DNA of 64,000 nt from Nannocystis sp. (GTDB taxonomy: Bacteria; Myxococcota_A; Polyangia; Nannocystales; Nannocystaceae): assembly GCF_016714285.1 (NCBI RefSeq), contig NZ_JADJNN010000002.1:395001-459000 (forward strand). Reading direction: 5' to 3'. Positions within the stretch are counted from its first letter, which is position 1, and each line of letters begins with the position of its first letter. The notes under the pieces were generated by a model. It was not told where the DNA came from, made no database searches, and saw only the letters and a list, made by a program, of their open reading frames with translations. Shown in pieces: positions 31,820 to 39,563 of the stretch. The position numbers and the translations under genes are program-made.

Positions 31820-32901
31820 GGGGCGGCGAATTGCGGCCCCTGGTCCTCCGCGGCGACGCACAGCGCCGCGGGGCGAGCCACGGTCGCGCGCTCGCGTCGT
31901 CGATCCGCGAATATGTCGAGGAGCGGGTGGCGCTGGCCTGCAACGGCAGCTGGGCCGGACGCGGCGCGACCCGGGCCGATATCCTCGGACTCGCCGAGGC
32001 GATGCTCCCGGCGCACGCGGCCTACTCGCCCGAGCTCTACGCCGAGATGCTGGCGCTGGCGGAGGCGGCGGGTATCTCTGCGGCCGAGGCGGTGATCGTC
32101 GGCGGCTTCACGGACTTCGTCGACGCCGTGCGGGCGCTCGGGCACGCGGCGCCCGAGGAGGACGATTGCACCGCGGTGCTGGTCCCGCCCGGGCGCGGCG
32201 GTCCGTGGTTCGCCCAGACCTGGGACATGCACGATACGGCGACCCCGCACGTGGTGCTGCTCGACCTGCAGCCCGAAGGGCAATCCGACGAACCCAGCGC
32301 GCTGGTGTTTAGCACCGCCGGCTGCCTCGGACAGATCGGCATGAACGACCGCGGGCTCTGCGTCGGTATCAACAACCTCACCGCCGCCGACGGCCGCGTC
32401 GGCGTCACCTGGCCCTTCGTCGTCCGCGAGGTGCTGCGCCAGGACTCGCTCGCCGCGGCGCTCGCCTGCGTGCTGCGGGCCCCGCTGGCCGGCGGCCACG
32501 ACTTCCTGCTGCTCGACGCGCAGGGCCGCGGATACAACGTCGAGGCGATGCCGACCCACGCCGCCGTGACGCCGCTGGCCGGGCTGCCGCTGGCCCACAC
32601 CAACCATTGCCTCGACCGCGCGTGCCAGGCCCGCGAGGCGCCGCGCTCGGCCGAGATGGTGACATCGTCGCTGGAGCGGCTGGCGACGGCGGAGCGGCTG
32701 CTGGCGGACAACATGGACCATGCGGGCCTCGAGGCCCTGCTGCGCGAGCCGGGGGCGATCTGCCGCCGCTCGACGCCGCCGTTCCACGTCGAGAGCTCGG
32801 GCGCCGTGATCTGCCGCCCCGACACGCGCGAGCTGTGGGCGGTGTGGGGCATCCCCGCCGACCGACCCTTCCAGCGCTTCGTGGTAGGTCGACATGACTG
32901 A
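31816..32901 (+). CDS. C45-family acyltransferase/amidase-like protein
   Basis: 361 residues, GTG start. The segment APEEDDCTAVLVPPGR places Cys after Asp-Asp as in the acyl-CoA:6-APA acyltransferase/C45 family, whose members self-cleave before the nucleophile Cys; SSGAVICRPDTRELW near the end fits too. These enzymes hydrolyse or transfer amide-linked acyl groups. With amine oxidase, transaminase and ALDH neighbours, it might release an acyl group from an N-acyl amine (inference). Confidence 0.72.
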   Translation: MRGGELRPLVLRGDAQRRGASHGRALASSIREYVEERVALACNGSWAGRGATRADILGLAEAMLPAHAAYSPELYAEMLALAEAAGISAAEAVIVGGFTDFVDAVRALGHAAPEEDDCTAVLVPPGRGGPWFAQTWDMHDTATPHVVLLDLQPEGQSDEPSALVFSTAGCLGQIGMNDRGLCVGINNLTAADGRVGVTWPFVVREVLRQDSLAAALACVLRAPLAGGHDFLLLDAQGRGYNVEAMPTHAAVTPLAGLPLAHTNHCLDRACQAREAPRSAEMVTSSLERLATAERLLADNMDHAGLEALLREPGAICRRSTPPFHVESSGAVICRPDTRELWAVWGIPADRPFQRFVVGRHD

Positions 32902-33526
32902 GTTCAAGGTGGTCCAGATCAGCGAGGCGCTGGCGCCGGCGGTCGGCGAGCTCGAGCGCCTGTGCTTCCCGCACGCCGACCCGACTGAGCTCATCGACCT
33001 CGAGGACGCGGTCGAGTCGGCGCGCACCTTCCCCGAGGGCTTCTTCGTCGTCCTCGACGGCGAGCGCGTGGTCGGTCAGGGCGCGGGCATCTTCCTCGAC
33101 TTCGACTTCGCGCGCCCGCAGCACAACATCCTGTCGATCACCGGCGTCCACCAGTGCGGTAATCACGACCCCAACGGCGCCTGGTACTACGGCACCGATA
33201 TCGCGGTCCACCCGGCGTATCGCCGTCGGGGGATCGGCCGCATGCTGTACGACCTGCGCAAGGAGCTCGTGCGCCGCCACGGCAAGCGGGGCATCCTCGC
33301 CGGCGGGCACATCCCCGGCTTCGCGGCGCACAAGCGGGCCATGAGCGCGGCCGAGTACATCGACCGGGTCGCGCGCGGCGAGCTCTACGACCCGACCCTC
33401 TCGTTCCAGCTCCACCAGGGCTTTCGCGTGGTGACGGCGCTGGAGAACTACCTCAAGGACGAGGCGACCGACTCATGGTCGGCGCTGATCGTGTGGGAGA
33501 GCGACGCGCCGGTCACCTGCGGCTGA
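32894..33526 (+). CDS. GNAT-family N-acetyltransferase
   Basis: 210 residues. The acetyl-CoA loop is AVHPAYRRRGIGRMLYDLRKELV and the fold runs DFDFARPQHN, YYGTDIAVHP, GHIPGFAAHK. It overlaps the C45 gene by 8 bases and is the last gene of the run 27811-33526. Together with the two GNAT-like proteins and the GNAT at 24991, the region has four acyl-transfer proteins, unusual density. Confidence 0.85.
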   Translation: MTEFKVVQISEALAPAVGELERLCFPHADPTELIDLEDAVESARTFPEGFFVVLDGERVVGQGAGIFLDFDFARPQHNILSITGVHQCGNHDPNGAWYYGTDIAVHPAYRRRGIGRMLYDLRKELVRRHGKRGILAGGHIPGFAAHKRAMSAAEYIDRVARGELYDPTLSFQLHQGFRVVTALENYLKDEATDSWSALIVWESDAPVTCG

Positions 33527-33562
33527 CAGCCGGCGCGGCGCTTCTGTTACCATCCGCAGCCC

Positions 33563-34099
33563 ATGGACGCCGCCCCACCGCTCGTGTGGATCGACCTCGA
33601 GATGTCCGGCCTCGACCCGGACACCTGCGAGATCCTCGAGATCGCCACCATCGTCACCGATGGCGAGCTCGAGATCGTCGCCGAGGGCCCCGACATCGTC
33701 ATCCACCAGGCCGACGCCGTGCTCGCGCGCATGGACGCCTGGTGCACCCGCCAGCACGGTCACAGCGGCCTCACCGCCCAGGTCCAGGCCTCGACCATCG
33801 CGCTCGCCGAGGCCGAGGCGCGCACGCTCGAGTTTCTCCGCGTCCACTGCCCCGCCGGCAAGTCGCCGCTGTGCGGCAACTCGATCGGCCACGACCGCCG
33901 CTTCATCGTCCGCTACATGCCGGCGCTCGCCAGCTTCCTGCACTACCGCAGCGTCGACGTGAGCTCGGTGAAGGAGCTCGCGCGCCGCTGGTACCCCGAC
34001 CTGCCGGTCCACCCCAAGGGCGAGACCCACCGCGCCCTCGACGACATCCGCGAGTCGATCGCCGAGCTCCGCCACTACCGTCAGCACATCTTCCGCTGA
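33563..34099 (+). CDS. orn: Oligoribonuclease
   Basis: 178 residues. DEDDh 3'-5' exonuclease of the Orn branch: VWIDLEMSGLDPD, NSIGHDRRFI and the final HRALDDIRESI with the catalytic His. It degrades 2-5-mer RNAs and pGpG to mononucleotides. ATG at 33563 with TTACCAT a short distance upstream. It is separated by 36 bp from the GNAT gene. Confidence 0.94.
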   Translation: MDAAPPLVWIDLEMSGLDPDTCEILEIATIVTDGELEIVAEGPDIVIHQADAVLARMDAWCTRQHGHSGLTAQVQASTIALAEAEARTLEFLRVHCPAGKSPLCGNSIGHDRRFIVRYMPALASFLHYRSVDVSSVKELARRWYPDLPVHPKGETHRALDDIRESIAELRHYRQHIFR

Positions 34100-34137
34100 C
34101 TGGACCGCCCAACTCAGCGCGCTCGCACCCCGACCCC

Positions 34138-35406
34138 GTGCCCTTCGTAGCGATCCGCCTGCACTACCTCCTCGTGTACGCGGTCGTCGGCGCGTACATG
34201 CCGTATCTGCCGGTGTTCCTCGGCCGCGACCTCGGCATGCCCGACTCGCAGATCGGCTGGGTCGCAGGCATCTACGGGCTCTCGGTCGTGCTCAGCCCGC
34301 CCCTGGTCACCTACCTCGCCGACCGCCGCTTCACCGGCCGCACCTTGATCGGCCTCGGTCTCGCGCTCTCCGCCGTCGGTCTCGTCGGCCTCGCCTCGGC
34401 CTCGCGCTTCGTACCCGTGCTGCTGGTCTCGTTCGCGTTCGCCACCGTCTTCACGCCCCTGTTCGCCCTGATCGACGGCCTCGCCTTCGCCGCCATGGCG
34501 CGCGAGCAGGAGGCTGGCCGCAAGCACCCCGCCTACGAGCAGCTGCGCGTGTGGGGCAGCCTCGGCTTCATGCTCCCGGCCTTCGTCCTGTTCTTCGTGC
34601 TCAAGGCCGGCGCCGCCTCGGGACGCGCGGCGATCCTCGCGGCGGCCGTCGCCGCCGGCATCGGCCTCGTCTGCGTCCCCCTGCTCCCGCGCGTGCCGCC
34701 CCCCGCCCGCGAGCGCGATGTCCCGCGCGGCGCCACCTGGCAGGTGCTGCGCGCCCGGCCCACGCGAGACCTCGTCATCCCGCTCACCCTCCTGTTCTCC
34801 GCGATCGCCATCTTCTACGCCTTCTACGCGCCGCTCGTGCTCGCCGTCGGCATCGACGCCGAGTGGGTCGGCCTCGTCATGAACCTCGGCGTGGTCGCCG
34901 AGCTGCCCTTCATGCTGGCCGGCGGCCCGCTCCTGCGCCGCTTCTCGCTGCGCAGCCTGGCCCTGCTCGGCGCGGCCTGCCTGACGCTGCGCATGGCCCT
35001 GCTCGCCGCCGTGCCCGACCCGATCGTCACGATCGCCTCGCAGCTGCTGCACGGCCCCGTCGTCGTCGCCCTCTACCTGATCCCGCCGATGTACCTGAAC
35101 CTCAAGGCCTCACCAGGCGTGCGCAACCACGTGCAGGGCCTGCACGTCATGCTCTGCTACGGCCTCGCGCGCGTGCTCGGCTCGGTGATCGGCGGCTACG
35201 CGGCGGACCTCGCCCTCGCCCTCGCCTTCGCCCTCGCCGCGGCCCTCGCGGCCCTCGCGTGGCTGTGGCTGTGGCTCCGTTTCCACGACCCGGAGGTCGA
35301 CGCGATCCTGCGCCCGCGCGAGACACCTGTCTCCAAGGACATACGCAGTGACCTGTCCCTCGGGACAGACGTCCCTCAGCCCTCGTCGTCGCCGTCGGGC
35401 ACCTGA
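34138..35406 (+). CDS. MFS transporter (LacY/NupG-like)
   Basis: 422 residues, about 12 hydrophobic segments. Begins VPFVAIRLHYLLVYAVVGAYMPYLPVFL and shows the MFS inter-helix signature GWVAGIYGLSVVLSPPLVTYLADRR. It resembles MFS_1-like permeases of nucleosides or sugars. GTG at 34138 is preferred; ATG 34198 is possible. The C-terminal hydrophilic tail carries two dispersed palindromes and overlaps the 3' end of the convergent Hsp70 gene by 31 bp. Confidence 0.83.
   Translation: MPFVAIRLHYLLVYAVVGAYMPYLPVFLGRDLGMPDSQIGWVAGIYGLSVVLSPPLVTYLADRRFTGRTLIGLGLALSAVGLVGLASASRFVPVLLVSFAFATVFTPLFALIDGLAFAAMAREQEAGRKHPAYEQLRVWGSLGFMLPAFVLFFVLKAGAASGRAAILAAAVAAGIGLVCVPLLPRVPPPARERDVPRGATWQVLRARPTRDLVIPLTLLFSAIAIFYAFYAPLVLAVGIDAEWVGLVMNLGVVAELPFMLAGGPLLRRFSLRSLALLGAACLTLRMALLAAVPDPIVTIASQLLHGPVVVALYLIPPMYLNLKASPGVRNHVQGLHVMLCYGLARVLGSVIGGYAADLALALAFALAAALAALAWLWLWLRFHDPEVDAILRPRETPVSKDIRSDLSLGTDVPQPSSSPSGT
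35325..35370. repeat. Two dispersed palindromes, 12 bp apart
   Basis: TGTCT-CCAA-GGACA at 35328 and perfect TGTCC-CTCG-GGACA at 35354, both preceded by ACC. They lie in the MFS tail, just 8 bp before the end of the convergent Hsp70-like gene. Confidence 0.8.
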
Positions 35407-37268
35407 TCGTCCGGGCCAGCGACGATCCGCCGCGGCGGCGGCGCCACGACCGGCTGCAGCCGCGTCGGCGGCGGCGGCGGGGCGGCGATCGCCCCCAGCT
35501 CGCCCGGCAACGGCCGCAGCAGCGCCGTGAAGGCCGCGAGCGCCGCGACCACCAGCTCGTCGTCCTGCGCCTGCAGCACCGCCCGCGCGTCGCGTACCCC
35601 CGAGAGCACCGCCTCGCGGGTCTCCGGGCTCACCTTCTCCGTCTCCGCGAGCGCCCGTTCGGCGCGCTGGGCCATGCCCTCGAGCCGCTGCCGCCGCTCG
35701 GCGAGCTCCCGCGCCGCGCGAGCCTCGGCCTCCTCGGCGCGCGCCGCCTCAACCATCGCCGTCAGCGTGGCGGCGTCGAGCCCGGGCCGCTCGACCACGA
35801 GCTGCGCCTCCTTGCCGCGAAACAGCTCGCGGACCGTCAGCTCTAGCACCTGGTTGGCGTCGAGCTGGAACTTGACCTCGATCTCGGGCCGACCCGACAG
35901 CGTGAACGACAGCAGCGTCGGCGGCTCGGCGCCGCCGCGATCGCCCTCGAGCACGCGGCACTCCGGCCCGGCTCGCCCGTCGCCCGGCGTCGTCATCGGC
36001 TCGCTGTGCTCGGCCGGCACCGCGGCGCGCCGCGGGAACAGCGGGGTCGCCTCGCCCGCGCCGACCTGCAGCCACAGCGGCCGCCCGAGCGCCTCGTGCA
36101 CGACCAACTCCGGGCTGCGCGACGCCAGCAAGCCGGCGAAGATCGCCGCCCCGCGCGCGACCACATCCTCGCTATTGAGCGCGTCGACGGGGATCCGGCG
36201 AAACACCGCCTCGACGCGCTCGTGCACCGCCGGCATCCGACTGCATCCACCGACCAGCAGCACCTGCGTCACGCTGTCCGCGGCCCGCCCCGAGTCGTCG
36301 AGGGTCCGCTGCACCGTCGCCGCGCAGCGATCGATCAGGTCGGCGACCAGCTTCTCCAGCCGCGCCTGCGTCAGCTTGACCTGTAGGTGCTTCGGCCCGG
36401 CCTCGTCGGCCGCGAGGTAGGGCAGGTGAATGACCACATCCTTCTGGCCCGACAGCACGACGCGCGCCTTCTCCGACGCGTCGCGCATGCGCGCCCGCAC
36501 CACCGGGTCGGCCGCGCCATCGACACCGGTCTGCTCGCGGAACTCGGCCAGCAGCCACTCGACCACCCGCGCGTCGAGATCCTCGCCGCCGACCTCGACC
36601 CCGCGCTGCGCCAGCACCTCGATGCTGCGCTCACCGACCGCGAAGATCGCCACGTCGAAGCCGCCGCCGCCGAAGTCGATCACCGCGATCGTCTCGTCCT
36701 CCACCGCGGTGCGACCGGCGTGATAGGCCAGCGCCACCGCCGTCGTCGCGTGCACGAGGCGCCGGACCTCGACCCCGCCGAGCCGACACGCCGCGATCGT
36801 GGCCCGTCGCTGCGCGTCGCGCAGCTGCCCGCGCACCGCGACCACCGCCGTGTGCAGCGGCTCGCCGAGCTGCCGCTCCGTCGTGTGTCGCAGCTGCCGC
36901 AGCAGCGGCGCCAGCAGCACGGGCGGCGCGACCAGCTCGCCCTCACCCGCGCCGCTCGCCGGCACCAAGCGCACGCGCAGCTCGCCATCCGCAGCGCGCA
37001 GCAGCGGCTGCGGACGCCACGCCTCGAGGTCGAGCTCGTCGAAGCGGCGCCCGAGCAGGCGCAGCGGCGCGAGCAGCATCTGTCGCGGCCGCGTCAGGCA
37101 CAGCCGGCGCGCGCGCTCACCGACGATAACCCCAGCGTCCTCGTGGCCGATCGCCGAGACCTCGCGATAGACCTCGCGCCCGATCAGCAGCGCCACGGCC
37201 TTGCCGGCCTCGAGCACCCCCACCACACAGCGCGTCGTCCCCAGATCGATCCCGACAGGCAGGCTCAT
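35376..37268 (-). CDS. Hsp70 (DnaK-like) family protein
   Basis: 630 residues. Actin-like ATPase: VGIDLGTTRCVVGVLE (phosphate 1), IAVIDFGGGGFDVAIFAVGE (phosphate 2), LLVGGCSRMPAV (adenosine). It resembles a DnaK paralogue with a divergent substrate domain (LSGRPEIEVKFQLDANQVLELTVRE) and a long charged helical lid (AARAEEAEARAARELAERR) plus a Pro-rich tail. No DnaJ or GrpE gene is nearby. Myxobacteria carry many such accessory Hsp70s; specific role unknown. It ends overlapping the MFS gene by 31 bp. Confidence 0.88.
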   Translation of the reverse strand: MSLPVGIDLGTTRCVVGVLEAGKAVALLIGREVYREVSAIGHEDAGVIVGERARRLCLTRPRQMLLAPLRLLGRRFDELDLEAWRPQPLLRAADGELRVRLVPASGAGEGELVAPPVLLAPLLRQLRHTTERQLGEPLHTAVVAVRGQLRDAQRRATIAACRLGGVEVRRLVHATTAVALAYHAGRTAVEDETIAVIDFGGGGFDVAIFAVGERSIEVLAQRGVEVGGEDLDARVVEWLLAEFREQTGVDGAADPVVRARMRDASEKARVVLSGQKDVVIHLPYLAADEAGPKHLQVKLTQARLEKLVADLIDRCAATVQRTLDDSGRAADSVTQVLLVGGCSRMPAVHERVEAVFRRIPVDALNSEDVVARGAAIFAGLLASRSPELVVHEALGRPLWLQVGAGEATPLFPRRAAVPAEHSEPMTTPGDGRAGPECRVLEGDRGGAEPPTLLSFTLSGRPEIEVKFQLDANQVLELTVRELFRGKEAQLVVERPGLDAATLTAMVEAARAEEAEARAARELAERRQRLEGMAQRAERALAETEKVSPETREAVLSGVRDARAVLQAQDDELVVAALAAFTALLRPLPGELGAIAAPPPPPTRLQPVVAPPPRRIVAGPDDQVPDGDDEG

Positions 37269-37391
37269 CGTGCGCGGCAGGGTACGCGAACCGCGATCGC
37301 TGTCAACACGCTCCGGGTCTCACGTGGCTCGCCCTGGCACCCGCTGTTCGTGGGGGCGTGAATAGCGACCGCTGTCACAACCCTCTTGGCC

Positions 37392-39563
37392 TCACGTCTT
37401 CGCGTCGGCCAGCGGCAGCTCGAGCTGTCGCGCCAGCGCCAGAACGATCTGCTCCGCCGCGGTCGTCAGCACGGTGCCTGGTCCGAACACCGCGGCCACG
37501 CCCATCGCTCGCAGCGTCTCGTGGTCCTGCGGAGGGATCACGCCGCCGACCACGAGCATGATGTCGCCGCGGCCGAGCCGCGCCAGCGCGGCCTGCAGCT
37601 GCGGCACCAGCGTGAGGTGCCCCGCCGCCAGCGACGACACTCCGACCACGTGCACGTCGTTCTCCACCGCCTGCAGCGCCGTCTCCTCCGGCGTCTGGAA
37701 CAGCGGGCCGATGTCGACATCGAAGCCCATGTCGGCGAACGCTGTGGCGATCACCTTGGCCCCGCGGTCGTGGCCGTCCTGGCCCATCTTGGCGACCAGC
37801 AGGCGCGGGCGTCGGCCCTCGTCGGCCGCGAACCTGGCCGTCAGCTCCTGCACGGCCTCGATCGTGTGCGCGTCGCTCACCGCCGAACTGTACACGCCGT
37901 GCACGCTGCGGGTCAGCGCCTGGTGTCGGCCCCACACCTGCTCGAGCGCGAGGCTGATCTCGCCGACGGTCGCCCGGGCCCGGGCCGCGGCGATCGCCAG
38001 CGCCAGCAGGTTGCCCGGCTCGCCCGCGGCGCAGCGCGTCAACGCGGCCAGCGTCACCTCCACCGCCGTGTTGTCGCGTTCGCGGCGGAGTTGCTCGAGC
38101 CGCGCCAGCTGGGCCGCGCGCACCGCCGTGTTGTCGACCTTGAGCACCTCGATCGGATCCTCGTGCGTCCGCTGGTAGCGGTTCACGCCGACCACCGTCT
38201 GCGCCTTGCTGTCGATGCGCCCCTGGGTCCGCGCGGCGGCCTCCTCGATGCGCAGCTTGGGCAGCCCCTGCTCGATCGCCCGCGCCATCCCGCCGAGCGC
38301 CTCGACCTCCTCGATCAGCGCCCACGCCTTCGCTGCCAGGTCCCAGGTCAGGCGCTCGACGTGGTAGCTGCCGCCCCACGGGTCGATCGTCCGGCCGATG
38401 CCCGTCTCCTCTTGCAAGTAGATCTGCGTGTTGCGGGCGACGCGGGCCGAGAAGTCGGTCGGCAGCGCCAGCGCCTCGTCGAACGCGTTGGTGTGCAGCG
38501 ACTGCGTCCCGCCGAGCGTCGCCGCCATCGCCTCCACGCAGGTCCGCGCGACGTTGTTGTACGGGTCCTGCGCCGCCAGGCTCCACCCCGAGGTCTGGCA
38601 GTGGGTGCGCAGCGCCAGGCTCTTCGGGTTCTTCGCGCCGAAGCTCGCCACCAGCCGCGACCACAGCAGCCGCGCCGCTCGCAGCTTGGCGACCTCCATG
38701 AAGTAGTTCATGCCGACGCCCCAGAAGAAGCTGAGCCGCGGCGCGAACGCGTCGATCGCCAGCCCCGCGGCGACCCCCGTGCGCATGTACTCCACGCCGT
38801 CGGCGAGCGTGTAGGCCAGCTCGAGGTCCGCCGTCGCCCCGGCCTCCTGCATGTGATAGCCGGAGATGCTGATGCTGTTGAAGCGCGGCATGTGCTGCGC
38901 CGTGAACGAGAAGATGTCCGCGACGATCCGCATCGACGGCGCCGGCGGATAGATGTACGTGTTGCGGACCATGAACTCCTTGAGGATGTCGTTCTGGATG
39001 GTCCCGCTGAGCTGCGCCGGCGCCACGCCCTGCTCCTCCGCCGCGACGATGTAGAGCGCTAGGATCGGCAGCACCGCGCCGTTCATCGTCATCGACACGC
39101 TCATCTGGTCGAGCGGGATGCCGGCGAACAGCACGCGCATGTCGAGGATCGAGTCGATCGCCACGCCGGCCATGCCGACGTCGCCGACCACGCGCGGGTG
39201 GTCCGAGTCGTAGCCGCGGTGCGTCGCCAGGTCGAACGCGATCGACAGGCCCTTCTGCCCGGCCGCCAGGTTGCGGCGATAAAACGCGTTGCTCTCCTCG
39301 GCCGTGGAGAACCCCGCATATTGACGGATCGTCCACGGCCGCTGGGTGTACATGGTCGCGTAGGGCCCGCGCGTGTACGGCGGCAGGCCCGGCTGCGTCC
39401 GCAAGAACGCCGGGTCGATCGCCGCCAGCAGCTCGGGTCCGCGTCGCGACGCCAGCTCGATACCCTCGGGCGTATGCCACACGGGAGGCGCCTCGCAGGC
39501 GCTCGCGCTCGGGGTCGGCGTGGCGTCGTAGTCCAGCTTCGCAAAGTCGGGGAAGTCGATCAT
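37392..39563 (-). CDS. mutB: Methylmalonyl-CoA mutase, large catalytic subunit
   Basis: 723 residues. TIM-barrel part: RQYAGFSTAEESNAFYRRNL, MNGAVLPILA, IDPWGGSYHVE. C-terminal cobalamin-binding domain with DGHDRGAKVIA, GVSSLAAGHLTL and VVGGVIPPQDH. It interconverts succinyl- and methylmalonyl-CoA with adenosylcobalamin. The start overlaps the stop of mutA (ATGA-type), so the two subunits are translationally coupled. No MeaB/ArgK or epimerase gene is nearby. Confidence 0.96.
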   Translation of the reverse strand: MIDFPDFAKLDYDATPTPSASACEAPPVWHTPEGIELASRRGPELLAAIDPAFLRTQPGLPPYTRGPYATMYTQRPWTIRQYAGFSTAEESNAFYRRNLAAGQKGLSIAFDLATHRGYDSDHPRVVGDVGMAGVAIDSILDMRVLFAGIPLDQMSVSMTMNGAVLPILALYIVAAEEQGVAPAQLSGTIQNDILKEFMVRNTYIYPPAPSMRIVADIFSFTAQHMPRFNSISISGYHMQEAGATADLELAYTLADGVEYMRTGVAAGLAIDAFAPRLSFFWGVGMNYFMEVAKLRAARLLWSRLVASFGAKNPKSLALRTHCQTSGWSLAAQDPYNNVARTCVEAMAATLGGTQSLHTNAFDEALALPTDFSARVARNTQIYLQEETGIGRTIDPWGGSYHVERLTWDLAAKAWALIEEVEALGGMARAIEQGLPKLRIEEAAARTQGRIDSKAQTVVGVNRYQRTHEDPIEVLKVDNTAVRAAQLARLEQLRRERDNTAVEVTLAALTRCAAGEPGNLLALAIAAARARATVGEISLALEQVWGRHQALTRSVHGVYSSAVSDAHTIEAVQELTARFAADEGRRPRLLVAKMGQDGHDRGAKVIATAFADMGFDVDIGPLFQTPEETALQAVENDVHVVGVSSLAAGHLTLVPQLQAALARLGRGDIMLVVGGVIPPQDHETLRAMGVAAVFGPGTVLTTAAEQIVLALARQLELPLADAKT

